Made by a program: the position numbers and the translations under genes
The notes under the pieces: generated by a model
Told to the model about the DNA's origin: nothing
Seen by the model: the letters and a program-made list of their open reading frames with translations, nothing else
The model's database searches: none
Shown: positions 1 to 8,072 of the stretch, in pieces
How the letters are laid out: each line of letters begins with the position of its first letter
Position numbering within the stretch: position 1 is the first letter of the stretch
DNA from: Actinoallomurus oryzae
GTDB taxonomy: Bacteria; Actinomycetota; Actinomycetes; Streptosporangiales; Streptosporangiaceae
Direction of reading: 5' to 3'
DNA: 64,000 nucleotides
Assembly: GCF_039541955.1 (NCBI RefSeq)
Contig: NZ_BAABHF010000025.1
Coordinates: 310,001 to 374,000, forward strand

Positions 1-1
1 C

Positions 2-988
2 CAGCAGCTCACCCGCGCCGGCCACGACGTCGTCGTGTACGAGCGCGCCGACCGGCTCGGCGGGCTGCTGCGCTACGGCATCCCCGAGTTCAAGATGGAG
101 AAGAAGCACCTGGACCGGCGGATCGCGCAGATGCGCGCCGAGGGCACGGAGTTCCACACCTCGGTCAACGTCGGCGTCGACGTGACCGCCGAGGAGCTCC
201 GCGCGGCCTACGACGCCGTGGTGCTGGCCGGCGGCGCCACCGTCTGGCGCGACCTGCCCGCCCCCGGCCGCGAGCTGGAGGGCATCCACCAGGCGATGGA
301 GTACCTGCCGCTGTCCAACCGCGTTCAGGAGGGCGACCTGGCGGCCTCGCCGATCAGCGCCGAGGGCAAGAACGTCGTCGTCATCGGCGGCGGCGACACC
401 GGCGCCGACTGCATCGGCACGGCCGTACGCCAGGGCGCGCGCTCCATCACCCAGCTGGAGATCATGCCGCGGCCGCCCGAGGCGCGGCCCGCGGGCCAGC
501 CGTGGCCGACCTACCCCATGCTGTTCAAGATGGAGTCGGCCCACGAAGAGCTGCACGACATGGGCGGCGACCGTGCCTACGCGGTGAACACTCTGGAGTT
601 CGTCGGTGACGAGAACGGGCACGTGAAGGCCCTGCGCGTCGTCGACGTCGAAGGGCCCGAGACCCGCTTCAAGCCGATCCCCGGCACCGAGCGGGAGATC
701 CCGGCCGAGCTGGTCACGCTCGCCATGGGCTTCCTCGGCCCGCAGCGCGACGGCCTGCTCGACCAGCTCGGCGTCGATCTGGACCAGCGCGGCAACGTCG
801 TACGCGACGGCGCGTACGCCACCTCGGTCGAGGGCGTCTTCGCCGCGGGCGACATGGGCCGGGGCCAGTCGCTGATCGTCTGGGCGATCGCCGAGGGCCG
901 CTCCGCCGCGGCCGGAGTCGACCAGTGGCTCATGGGCCGCACCGCCCTGCCGACCGCGATCCCGCCGACCGCACGACCGCTCGTCTGA
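2..988 (+). CDS. gltD: glutamate synthase (NADPH) small subunit, 5'-truncated by window edge
   Basis: The reading frame is open to the window edge, so the N-terminal iron-sulfur part and the start codon lie outside. What remains is the FAD/NAD(P)H-binding half of the GltD/beta subunit. This subunit passes electrons from NADPH to the large subunit GltB for glutamate formation from glutamine and 2-oxoglutarate. Visible signatures are the end of the first dinucleotide fold (VVVYERADRLGGLLRYGIP), the NADPH-binding GGGDTGADCIG, the EIMPRPPEARP loop and the C-terminal FAD motif GVFAAGDMGRGQSLIVWAI. A strong hairpin follows the stop, so this is the last gene of its operon. gltB would be expected just upstream. 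Confidence 0.93.
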   Translation, partial: QQLTRAGHDVVVYERADRLGGLLRYGIPEFKMEKKHLDRRIAQMRAEGTEFHTSVNVGVDVTAEELRAAYDAVVLAGGATVWRDLPAPGRELEGIHQAMEYLPLSNRVQEGDLAASPISAEGKNVVVIGGGDTGADCIGTAVRQGARSITQLEIMPRPPEARPAGQPWPTYPMLFKMESAHEELHDMGGDRAYAVNTLEFVGDENGHVKALRVVDVEGPETRFKPIPGTEREIPAELVTLAMGFLGPQRDGLLDQLGVDLDQRGNVVRDGAYATSVEGVFAAGDMGRGQSLIVWAIAEGRSAAAGVDQWLMGRTALPTAIPPTARPLV

Positions 989-995
989 CCCACAC

Positions 996-1038
996 CGGAC
1001 GCCCTGCCGCACCCTCCGGGGGTACGGCAGGGCGTCCG
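996..1038 (+). terminator. intrinsic-type terminator after gltD
   Basis: A perfect 14-bp inverted repeat (996-1009 and 1025-1038) encloses a 15-nt loop directly after the gltD stop, followed by a short TCGTTTCC tail. Confidence 0.8.
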
Positions 1039-1217
1039 TCGTTTCCCCGGCACCCGATGTCTCCGACGCCCGAACCGGCCATCGGGCCGGAAGCACGGAC
1101 AGACCGACCACTTACCACGAGTGTCGTCTGTTACGCGAATCGACGGTTGATGTGCGTTCTTGATGCCGTTTCAACTACCCTGGTGCGCTCGGGAGCGCGG
1201 CTTCGGGAAAGAAGGAC

Positions 1218-1790
1218 ATGACGGAGACCATCACCGCACCAGAGATCACCGCCGGCACCTGGCGGATCGACCCGGACCACTCGGAGATCACCTTCAGCGT
1301 CCGGCACATGATGACGACGGTCCGCGGCGTCTTCACCGAGTTCACCGGACGCATCGACATCGCCGACGACGTCTTCGCCTCCACCGCCGGTGCCGAGGTC
1401 GTCATCGCCTCGATCGACACGAGAAACGCCGAACGGGACGAGCTCATCCGTTCCTCCCAGATCCTCGACGCGGCGAACCACCCGGTCATGACCTTCACCG
1501 CGACCGCCGTCGCTCCGGCCCGCACCGGCCGCCGGGCCCGCCATCCCCGCTACACCGTCGACGGCGACCTGACGATCCGCGGCGTCACCCGCCCGGTCAG
1601 CCTGCTCACCGAGTTCCACGGCGCCGGCACCGACCAGCGGGGCGGCCTGCGGGCCGGCTTCACCGCCTCCACCCGGATCTCGCGCTCCGACTACGGCATC
1701 GAGTTCAACATCCCGCTGCAGGGCGACCGGCTCATGCTCGGCGACGAGATCGAGATCGGCCTGGAGATCCAGGCCGTGCACGGGGCCTGA
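1218..1790 (+). CDS. YceI-family protein
   Basis: A 190-residue YceI-like lipocalin fold protein. The family binds isoprenoid-type lipids (polyisoprenoids) in a barrel. The N-terminal ITAGTWRIDPDHSEITFSVR, the VRGVFTEFTGRI segment and the GDLTIRGVTRPVSL segment are typical. No signal peptide is visible, so it is probably cytoplasmic, unlike the periplasmic E. coli form. The start is supported by AAGAAGGA a few bases upstream. A TACCCT -10-like box lies at 1176-1181, and I see no convincing -35. It is a single-gene unit between gltD and a convergent beta-propeller gene. Physiological role unknown. Confidence 0.88.
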   Translation: MTETITAPEITAGTWRIDPDHSEITFSVRHMMTTVRGVFTEFTGRIDIADDVFASTAGAEVVIASIDTRNAERDELIRSSQILDAANHPVMTFTATAVAPARTGRRARHPRYTVDGDLTIRGVTRPVSLLTEFHGAGTDQRGGLRAGFTASTRISRSDYGIEFNIPLQGDRLMLGDEIEIGLEIQAVHGA

Positions 1791-1801
1791 CGGGCGGTCC
1801 G

Positions 1802-2941
1802 TCAGGACGGCGTACGGCCGAAGGCGATCCCGACCGGGGCCGCGTCGAGCGGTTTCGTGCCCGTGCCCCCCGCGACCGTCGCGATCAGCGTGCCGGAGGC
1901 GACGTCGATCACCGAGACGCTGCCGGACAAGATGTTGCCGACCCACACCTCCGAGCCGTCCGGCGTCACCGCCACCGACGCGGGCAGCTTCCCCACGCCG
2001 ATCGTGGCCCGCACCCGGCCGCTCGCGGTGTCGACCACGGCGACGGCGTTGTCGTTCATCTGCGCGATGTAGGCCTTCGTGCCATCCGGGGTGACGTCCA
2101 CCGCCCACGGCTGGTCACCCGCGGGGATCCGGCCCCGCACCCGGCCGGTCGCCGTGTCGAGCACCGACACCCGGCCCGCGGGGGGCTCGGCCACGTACAG
2201 CCTCCGCCCGGACGGGTCGACCGCGATCCCCTGCGGGCAGAACCGGTCGCGGATGGACCGCACCACCGTGTCACTCGACGTGTCGATCACCGCGATCCCG
2301 CCGTCGTGGCTGACGTAGGCCCGCCGCCCGTCCGCGCTGAAGACGACCTGGCGGGGAGCCGTGCCCGCGCGGATCCGCCGGACCACCTCGTCGGTGACCG
2401 GATCGATCACCGCGACGACGTCCGAGCCGCCCCTGCCCGTGTCGCCGCCGGTCACCGCCGCGTACACCTTCCGGCCGTCGGGGGAGACCGCGACGTCGCG
2501 CGGGAACGGGCCGACGTGCACCGGCCGGGTCTCACCGGTGAGCGGGTCGACGACCAGCACGTCGTACTGCCCGGTGTTGGCGATGTAGACCTTGCCGCCG
2601 TCCGGCGTGACCGCCACGCCCTGCGCCGCGTCGGTCGCGACGCCCCGTCCCATGAACGTCCGCGTCGCCGCGTCGACCGCGACCACCCGGTAGTCACCGG
2701 CCAGCGCGACGTACGCGCGATATTCGCCGGCGGCCAGCCGTGACGCCGACGGGGGCCGCGGCTGCGGGTCCGGGCCCCACTTGGGCATGCCCGGAGCGGT
2801 GTTGACCGGCGTCGGCCGCGGCGGGCTCGGCGGGCTCGGCCGCGCCCGCGTCGCCCCCGCCGGTACGGCCAGCGCGAGGAGACCCGCCGCACCACCGGCC
2901 ATCAGGAAGAGGCGCCGCCGCCGTGATGTCTGCTTCGGCAC
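1802..2941 (-). CDS. secreted YVTN/YncE-type beta-propeller protein
   Basis: A 379-residue exported beta-propeller. I chose the GTG at 2941 because GAGAAGGGA lies six bases upstream and because it gives a clean signal (SRRRRLFLMAGGAAGLLALAVPAGA). An ATG at 2971 that overlaps the upstream stop as ATGA is the alternative. The body is about seven repeats of the form VAVTPDG..VYIAN....VLVVDP..G, with strands AVTPDGGKVYIAN, AVSPDGRKVYAAV, VDPSGRRLYVAEP and VTPDGTKAYIAQ. Such propellers bind partners or ligands outside the cell, and no catalytic residues are evident. It is probably co-transcribed with the phosphoesterase upstream (26-bp gap), so the pair may act together at the cell surface. Confidence 0.82.
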   Translation of the reverse strand: MPKQTSRRRRLFLMAGGAAGLLALAVPAGATRARPSPPSPPRPTPVNTAPGMPKWGPDPQPRPPSASRLAAGEYRAYVALAGDYRVVAVDAATRTFMGRGVATDAAQGVAVTPDGGKVYIANTGQYDVLVVDPLTGETRPVHVGPFPRDVAVSPDGRKVYAAVTGGDTGRGGSDVVAVIDPVTDEVVRRIRAGTAPRQVVFSADGRRAYVSHDGGIAVIDTSSDTVVRSIRDRFCPQGIAVDPSGRRLYVAEPPAGRVSVLDTATGRVRGRIPAGDQPWAVDVTPDGTKAYIAQMNDNAVAVVDTASGRVRATIGVGKLPASVAVTPDGSEVWVGNILSGSVSVIDVASGTLIATVAGGTGTKPLDAAPVGIAFGRTPS

Positions 2942-2967
2942 GTCGAATCCCTTCTCGCCCGGCGCGT

Positions 2968-4428
2968 TCATCCGCGCGGCCGGGCCTGAGTGCGCGGCAC
3001 GGGCCGTGGCCGTGGCCGCGGGCCCTTCTCCTGCCGCGGCGGTGTCTGGTCCTCCTCCGGGAAGAGCGGGGCCGGCAACGTCACCACGTCGCGTACGGCC
3101 TCGGCCAGGCGCCGCTTGGTGCCCGGCAGCCGCGGTGGCGGCCCCGCCACCGGAAACCCCAGAGCCGAGGTCAGGTCGCCGAACGCCGTACGCCGCCACG
3201 CGGTCAGGTTCGGGACGCGCACGCCGGTCAGGCGCTCGAGAAGGCGCAGGACGGAGGTGTGGTCGAAGGGCTCACGCGCGACCCAGCCGCCCATGGTCCA
3301 CGGAGAGACGAGCAGGCACGGCACCCGGAACCCGCCGCCGATCGGCAGGTCGTGCACGAACTCCTCCGGCGTGCCCGCGGGCGGCACCGGGGGAGGGACG
3401 TGGTCGAACAGGCCGTCGTTCTCGTCGTAGTTGAGGATGAACAGGGTCTTCTTCCACACGTCCGGGTTGGACGCGATCGCGTCGATCTTGCTCGCGACGT
3501 AGTCGGCGCCGGCCGCCGGCGTGTAGTCGGGATGCTCGGACTGGAAGCTCGTCGGGATGATCCACGAGACGGTCGGCAGCCGGTCGTTCGCGGCGTCGTA
3601 CTCGAACTGACCGGCCGCGTACGTGCGCAGGCCGTTGCGGAACAGCGGAGACGACGTAGGGGCGTTCTGGAACGTCGCGAAGTACTCCAGGACGTTGCAG
3701 CCGTAGTTGTCGATCTCCTGGTAGACCTTCCAGCTCACGCCCGCGTCGGTCAGCGCCTCCGGATACGTCGGCCAGGTGTACGGAGCCGGGTCGCGGTTGG
3801 TGATGACCGGCCCGCCCCGCGTCCCATCCGGGTCGACCGTGCCGGTCATGTGGTACAGGCGATTCGGCCAGGTGGGACCCAGCACCGAGCAGAAGTAGTG
3901 GTCGCAGACGGTGAACGACTCCGCCAGGGCGAACTGGAACGGGATGTCCTCCCGCATGTGGTACCCCATGACGTACGGGGCGTTCACGCCGTCGGCCGCC
4001 CGGTGCGCGGGCAGCCAGTTGTCCATCCTCCCGGAGTTCCAGGCGCTGTGCTGCACCGCCCACGCATGGCTGGTCGAGGGGATCGCCTGGGCGCTGCTCG
4101 TCCGCGTGTCCAGGTGGAACGGCAGCAGATAGCCCGCCGGGTTGACCGGGTCGGGCTGGTAGAACACCGGACGGCCGGTGCTCAACGTGATCGCCTCCGG
4201 GTCGGAGAATCCCCGTACGCCCGGAAGAGTCCCGAAGTAATGGTCGAACGAGCGGTTTTCCTGCATCAAAATGACGACGTGCTCGATGTCGGCGAGTTTC
4301 CCTTTGACGTCATGAGGAGTGCCGGCCATCGCCCGTCGTACGTTCGGCGGCAGTACCTCCGCGGCGAAAGCCGCCGCGGCGATCGCACCCGCCTTGCTGA
4401 ACAGACGGCGACGGGTCAGGTCCGGCAT
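2968..4428 (-). CDS. Tat-exported phosphoesterase of the phospholipase C / acid phosphatase family
   Basis: A 486-residue protein starting MPDLTRRRLFSKAG, a twin-arginine signal. It continues with the diagnostic DIEHVVILMQENRSFDHYFG motif of the bacterial non-toxic phospholipase C/AcpA family. Later blocks (PNRLYHMTGT, LNYDENDGLFDHVPPP, GFRVPCLLVSPW, DHTSVLRLLERLTGV) supply the expected Asp, Glu and His metal ligands. At this length it lacks the C-terminal DUF756 repeats found in the roughly 700-residue phospholipases C, so substrate could be phospholipid or another phosphate ester. GGGGAG lies eight bases before the ATG. It is the first gene of a two-gene operon with the propeller protein. 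I see no clear PHO box. Confidence 0.88.
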   Translation of the reverse strand: MPDLTRRRLFSKAGAIAAAAFAAEVLPPNVRRAMAGTPHDVKGKLADIEHVVILMQENRSFDHYFGTLPGVRGFSDPEAITLSTGRPVFYQPDPVNPAGYLLPFHLDTRTSSAQAIPSTSHAWAVQHSAWNSGRMDNWLPAHRAADGVNAPYVMGYHMREDIPFQFALAESFTVCDHYFCSVLGPTWPNRLYHMTGTVDPDGTRGGPVITNRDPAPYTWPTYPEALTDAGVSWKVYQEIDNYGCNVLEYFATFQNAPTSSPLFRNGLRTYAAGQFEYDAANDRLPTVSWIIPTSFQSEHPDYTPAAGADYVASKIDAIASNPDVWKKTLFILNYDENDGLFDHVPPPVPPAGTPEEFVHDLPIGGGFRVPCLLVSPWTMGGWVAREPFDHTSVLRLLERLTGVRVPNLTAWRRTAFGDLTSALGFPVAGPPPRLPGTKRRLAEAVRDVVTLPAPLFPEEDQTPPRQEKGPRPRPRPVPRTQARPRG

Positions 4429-4712
4429 CTGTCACGCTCCCCGCACGGTCGGAATCTCGAAAACCCCCACAGCAAAATGGCGCATGAAACAGGGTGCGCG
4501 CAAATCATCGCCGGAACGCCATGACATTTGATGAGAAAACATCCGACAAATTAGGTCATGTGAATTCGGCCGGCCGGGCCGTCGGCCGCGGCGACCTCGG
4601 TGACGCGGGTCACGCCCCGCTGCGGTCGGCCCCGTGAATAGCGCGCACCATCGAGGGCAGGGCAGACAGCAGCGAAGGACGCTCAGGGACCCATCAGGGG
4701 AGGTTCCGCCCC
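4429..4712. other. intergenic region between divergent phosphoesterase and mini-ORF array
   Basis: 284 bases. The part at about 4450-4570 is clearly more AT-rich than the surroundings and should hold the minus-strand promoter of the phosphoesterase operon. I found no convincing consensus boxes or riboswitch. The right end leads into the repeat array. Confidence 0.5.
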
Positions 4713-4772
4713 ATGAGCGACCGACGCGACCGGATCAAGGCCTGCGGTCATTCATCCGACGAAGGAGGACCC
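4713..4772 (+). repeat. degenerate first copy of the start-codon relay module
   Basis: A diverged 60-bp copy beginning ATGAGCGACCGACGCGACCG and ending CCGACGAAGGAGGACCC before the ATG at 4773. Because 60 is a multiple of three, its frame runs on into the next copy, giving MSDRRDRIKACG followed by the next peptide. The ATG at 4713 has GGGGAGGTTCCGCCCC upstream as a possible ribosome site. Confidence 0.6.
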
Positions 4773-4840
4773 ATGAGTGAGCGGAGCGAGCGAATCGAAG
4801 GCGCAGCGTCTGTAATCACTCACCCGACGAAGGAGGACCC
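4773..4840 (+). repeat. 68-bp start-codon relay module, copy 2 (mini-ORF 4773-4844)
   Basis: This unit begins with ATG and encodes a 23-residue peptide (MSERSERIEG...PTKEDP). It ends with CGACGAAGGAGGACCC, a strong Shine-Dalgarno for the next unit. The stop TGA (4842-4844) overlaps the next ATG (4841) as ATGA. It is identical over almost its full length to the following copy, so the duplication is recent. Confidence 0.85.
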
Positions 4841-4908
4841 ATGAGTGAGCGGAGCGAGCGAATCGAAGGCGCAGCGTCTGTAATCACTCACCCGACGAAG
4901 GAGGACTC
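4841..4908 (+). repeat. 68-bp start-codon relay module, copy 3 (mini-ORF 4841-4912)
   Basis: Near-perfect tandem copy of 4773-4840. Its 23-codon ORF ends in a TGA at 4910-4912 that overlaps the ATG (4909) of the PfpI gene. It ends GAAGGAGGACTC before that ATG, so the ribosome-binding site of the downstream gene is supplied by the repeat itself. Confidence 0.85.
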
Positions 4909-5466
4909 ATGAGTACGCAGCTTCAGGGCAAGACGATCGCGTTCCTCGTCGCTCCGGACGGGATCGAACAGGTCGAGCTGACCGAGCCCTGGAAGGCGAT
5001 CGAGCAGGCAGGCGGAACACCTCGGCTCATCTCCACCAAGTCCGGCGAGGTCCAGGCCCGCGACCACCTGGAGAAGGCGGACACCTTCCCGGTCGACGCG
5101 ACCGTCGACGAGGTGTCGGCCGACGACTTCGACGGGCTCGCGCTGCCCGGCGGCGTCGCCAACCCCGACTTCCTCCGGATGAACGACAAGGCCGTCGCGT
5201 TCGCACGCGCGTTCTTCGACACGGGCAAGCCGGTCGCCGCGATCTGCCACGCGCCGTGGACCCTCGTCGAGGCCGGCGTCGTACGCGGTCGGACCCTCAC
5301 GTCCTGGCCGAGCCTGCGGACCGACATCCGCAACGCCGGCGGCACCTGGGTCGACGAAGAGGTGCAGATCTGCACGGCCGGGCCCAACACTCTCGTGACC
5401 AGCCGCAAGCCCGACGACCTCAAGGCGTACTGCCAGGAGGCCGTTGAGGTGTTCGCCTCGGCCTGA
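4909..5466 (+). CDS. DJ-1/PfpI family protein (type 1 glutamine amidotransferase-like)
   Basis: A 185-residue single-domain protein of the PfpI/YhbO group. The nucleophile elbow is AAICHAPW with Cys113 followed by His114. An acidic residue near the N-terminus (APDGIEQVEL) would complete the site. The conserved GLALPGGVANPD loop and RTLTSWPSL segment are present. Family members have been described as proteases, deglycases or stress proteins, and the activity here is not decidable from sequence. The start at 4909 follows AAGGAGGA by four bases, and that ribosome site is part of the tandem 68-bp module. A hairpin follows the stop, so the gene ends its unit. Confidence 0.9.
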   Translation: MSTQLQGKTIAFLVAPDGIEQVELTEPWKAIEQAGGTPRLISTKSGEVQARDHLEKADTFPVDATVDEVSADDFDGLALPGGVANPDFLRMNDKAVAFARAFFDTGKPVAAICHAPWTLVEAGVVRGRTLTSWPSLRTDIRNAGGTWVDEEVQICTAGPNTLVTSRKPDDLKAYCQEAVEVFASA

Positions 5467-5477
5467 CCCACGGACGA

Positions 5478-5503
5478 GCCCGGGGAGTCAGACGTCCCCG
5501 GGC
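5478..5503 (+). terminator. hairpin after the PfpI gene
   Basis: Perfect 9-bp GC stem GCCCGGGGA/TCCCCGGGC (5478-5486, 5495-5503) with an 8-nt loop, 12 bases past the stop. No T tract follows. Confidence 0.65.
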
Positions 5504-5797
5504 GCCCGTCCCGGCCGTCCTCGGACATTCGTCCCGGCCGTCCCGGGCCGCCTCGGGCGTCTGTTCCGCTCGTTCCCGGCTGTCCCCGGGGCGTCCGTTC
5601 GGGCCGGGCCGCCGACGGCGCCGTGCAGGCCGGTTCGGGGCCTGCGCGGGCGCTTCAGCGGGAGGCGCCGGCGAGGTGTCCGGTTTCCGACCGTACGAGC
5701 CCCGCACCCCGTTCGGTCTAGACCATTGGGTGAACACAGGGCAACGGTGACCTGCACGAATACACGTACTCGCGGGTAACTACTTAAAGTTGGAGAT
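5504..5797. other. intergenic region upstream of pyk
   Basis: About 290 bases with no supported gene. The last 40 bases are AT-richer (GGGTAACTACTTAAAG at 5775-5790) and probably hold the pyk promoter. The pyk ribosome site is poor, so transcription could start very close to the GTG. Confidence 0.4.
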
Positions 5798-7234
5798 GTG
5801 AGTCGCCGAGCAAAGATCGTCAGCACCATTGGTCCCGCCTGCTCCAGCCCCGAGCGCATCAACGCGTTGGTTGAGGCCGGCATCGACATCGCCCGGCTCA
5901 ACATGAGCCACGGCACCCAGCAGCAGCACGAGGACGTCTACCGCCTCCTGCGCGAGGCCGCGAACGCCACCGGCCACGCCCTCGGCATCCTCGCGGACCT
6001 CCAGGGTCCCAAGATCCGGCTCGGCACGTTCGCCGACGGGCCCGTACGCCTCACTCTCGGCGACGAGTTCACCGTCACCACCGAGGACGTGCCCGGCGAC
6101 CGCTCGCAGGTGTCCACCACCTACGGCGGCCTCCCCGGTGACGTCGGCCCCGGCGACACGATCCTCATCGACGACGGCCGGGTCGTCCTCAACGTCACCG
6201 CGGTCGACGGCCCGCGCGTCCGCACGCGCGTGCTCGTCGGAGGCATGGTCTCCAACCACAAGGGCCTCAACCTGCCGGGTGTCGCGGTCAGCGTCCCCGC
6301 CCTCACCGAGAAGGACGAAGAGGACCTCCGCTTCTCCCTCCGCCTGGGCGTCGACATGGTCGCCCTGTCCTTCGTGCGCACCCCCGAAGACGCCGAGCCG
6401 GTACGCCGCATCATGGACGAGGAAGGCCGGATGGTCCCCCTCCTCGCCAAGATCGAAAAGCCGCAGGCCGTCGAGCATCTCGAAGAGATCGTCGAGGCCT
6501 TCGACGGCATCATGGTCGCCCGTGGCGACCTCGGCGTGGAGCTCCCGCTCGAACAGGTCCCCATCGTCCAGAAGCGCGCCATCGAGCTGACCCGCGAGAA
6601 GGCCCGCCCGGTCATCGTCGCGACCCAGATGCTCGAGTCGATGATCAGCGCCCCGCGGCCCACGCGCGCGGAGGTCTCCGACGTCGCCGGGGCCGTCTTC
6701 GAGGGCGCCGACGCCGTCATGCTGTCCGGCGAGACCAGCGTCGGCGACTATCCCGTCGAGTCCGTGCAGACGATGAGCCGCATCGTGTGCGCCGCCGAAG
6801 AGACGACGCTGCGCGCCACCCACTCGCTCGACCGCATCCCGGAGACCGTCGGAGGCGCGATCGCCCGGGCCGCCGCCGAGGTCGGCGCGACGGTCGACGC
6901 CAAGGCCCTGGTGGCCTTCACGATGACGGGCGAGACCGCGCGACGGCTGTCCCGATATCGCTCGCCGATCCCGCTGCTCGCGTTCACCCCCCGCCCGGAG
7001 ACCCGCAGCCGGCTGGCCCTCGTCTGGGGCGTCGAGACGTTCACGGTGCCGGAGGTCTACCACACCGACGAGATGGTGAAGCAGGTCGAGTCGGCCCTGC
7101 TGGACATCGGCCGCTGCCAGAAGGGCGACCGGATCGTCATCGTCGCCGGCTCCCCGTCCGGCACGGCGGGATCAACGAACGACCTGCGCGTCCACCGCAT
7201 CGGCGACGCCATCGCCCAGTCCCCGCCCGCCTGA
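5798..7234 (+). CDS. pyk: pyruvate kinase
   Basis: A 478-residue pyruvate kinase that converts phosphoenolpyruvate and ADP to pyruvate and ATP at the end of glycolysis. The N-terminus RRAKIVSTIGPACSSPERI, the MNMSHG-type region (ARLNMSHGTQ), the active-site stretch LLAKIEKPQAVEHLEEI, MVARGDLGVELP and VATQMLESMI are all present. The C-terminal regulatory domain ends with the VIVAGSP region. The GTG at 5798 gives the expected N-terminus. GGAG sits only two bases before it, so initiation may be leaderless or weakly ribosome-site dependent. It is a monocistronic unit with a long hairpin downstream. Confidence 0.97.
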   Translation: MSRRAKIVSTIGPACSSPERINALVEAGIDIARLNMSHGTQQQHEDVYRLLREAANATGHALGILADLQGPKIRLGTFADGPVRLTLGDEFTVTTEDVPGDRSQVSTTYGGLPGDVGPGDTILIDDGRVVLNVTAVDGPRVRTRVLVGGMVSNHKGLNLPGVAVSVPALTEKDEEDLRFSLRLGVDMVALSFVRTPEDAEPVRRIMDEEGRMVPLLAKIEKPQAVEHLEEIVEAFDGIMVARGDLGVELPLEQVPIVQKRAIELTREKARPVIVATQMLESMISAPRPTRAEVSDVAGAVFEGADAVMLSGETSVGDYPVESVQTMSRIVCAAEETTLRATHSLDRIPETVGGAIARAAAEVGATVDAKALVAFTMTGETARRLSRYRSPIPLLAFTPRPETRSRLALVWGVETFTVPEVYHTDEMVKQVESALLDIGRCQKGDRIVIVAGSPSGTAGSTNDLRVHRIGDAIAQSPPA

Positions 7235-7245
7235 CCCTCCTTCAC

Positions 7246-7311
7246 ACCGCCGGTCGAGTGCGGGGCCGCCCGGGCAGCGCCCGAGCCGACGCCCCGCCAC
7301 TGACCGGCGGT
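7246..7311 (+). terminator. long imperfect hairpin after pyk
   Basis: The arms ACCGCCGGTC...GGGGC (7246-7266) and GCCCC...GACCGGCGGT (7291-7311) pair over about 20 bp with small bulges, and an inner GCCCGGGC sits in the loop. It begins 11 bases after the pyk stop. Confidence 0.6.
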
Positions 7312-7373
7312 CGCCCGCGGCATCACGGCCGCGAGCGGCGCCCACGCGCGAACCGGCCCACGACTCGGCCCGG

Positions 7374-7848
7374 TCAGTACTTCGGCCCCACGAACTCATC
7401 CACCTCGCCACCGCCTCGTTCTTGGCGATCGAGATGATCCGCTCATCGGATCGCTTCCACTCGATGCCGAGCCGGTCGAGCGCGTCGGTGAAGAGCTCAC
7501 GGATGTCGTCGGAGGCGTTGGTGAAGAAGTAGCGGGGGTACTCGTACCACCGATCACCGCCCTTGAGCGGTCGAAGCACGCGATTAATGGCCCGGCAGCC
7601 GTCGGAATGAATCAGCCCGTGCACGAACTCCTCACCGAACTCCGAGGCGATCTCTTCCTGTGTGGGCAGGACGGCGGCGAGTGCGTGCACGGCCGCCTCG
7701 GTGAGGCCCGGCCAGTCGTCGCAGCAGGCGATATCCAGCCGGAAAACGCCCTTGTTGCCATGCGCGATGTGCCCGTCGCCAAGTACAGCCCCAGTAGATA
7801 GGCGTAGGCGGTTGAAGTGCTGTCCCTACGTACTGTGCTCGGGGGCAT
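7374..7848 (-). pseudogene. decayed LAGLIDADG-like/HTH protein gene beside tRNA-Leu
   Basis: Reading the minus strand through two frame changes gives a recognisable protein: AYAYLLGLYLG/DGHIAHGNKG, then FVHGLIHSDGCRAINRV, YPRYFFTNASDDIRELF and LDRLGIEWKRSDERIISIAK, ending DEFVGPKY and TGA at 7374. The LGLYLG-DG and GLIHSDG pieces match the paired motifs of a LAGLIDADG-fold family common in actinobacteria. One base is missing in the LYLGDG codons (near 7781) and one near the end (near 7402). The N-terminal helix-turn-helix is lost, and the middle is shortened between VLPT and QEEIASEFG. I therefore call it a pseudogene. The family assignment is from memory and moderately certain. Confidence 0.6.
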
Positions 7849-7907
7849 GCGGACAGTGTGAGCGCAGGGTATGACAAAACTCGAGCAGTGCCGGAATTTT
7901 TGGAAAG

Positions 7908-7980
7908 TGCCCCGAGTGGGATTCGAACCCACACTTGATGGTGTTTGAGACCATTCCCTCTGCCGTTGGGGTATCGGGGC
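7908..7980 (-). tRNA. tRNA-Leu (CAA), short variable loop
   Basis: 73-nt cloverleaf. The acceptor stem GCCCCGA pairs with TCGGGGC and the D-arm contains GG. The anticodon stem ATGGT/ACCAT has loop CTCAAAC, giving anticodon CAA for codon UUG. The T-arm is GTGGG-TTCGAAT-CCCAC with discriminator A, and no CCA is encoded. The variable region is only five bases, whereas leucine tRNAs normally carry a long variable arm. Identity as Leu rests on the anticodon. Confidence 0.85.
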
Positions 7981-8059
7981 CATATGGAGTTCTCGTTATA
8001 GAAGGTCCGGTTCGCCCCACTAGGGCCTCCCGGACGGATACAAGAGTAGCGGGTCCGGG

Positions 8060-8065
8060 TACGCT
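8060..8065 (+). promoter_or_regulatory. -10 box for leaderless transcription of the ANTAR regulator
   Basis: TACGCT lies seven bases upstream of the GTG at 8073, the spacing expected when transcription starts at the start codon. No Shine-Dalgarno precedes the GTG and I see no clear -35. Confidence 0.4.
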
Positions 8066-8072
8066 CGTGCGC

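Noticed and set aside
4773..4912. CRISPR array
   Set aside because: The repeats are adjacent with no spacers, coding and each carrying start codons. No cas genes are present.
7935..8072. Upstream extension of the ANTAR regulator
   Set aside because: It overlaps the tRNA gene antisense, and the family N-terminus is at 8073.
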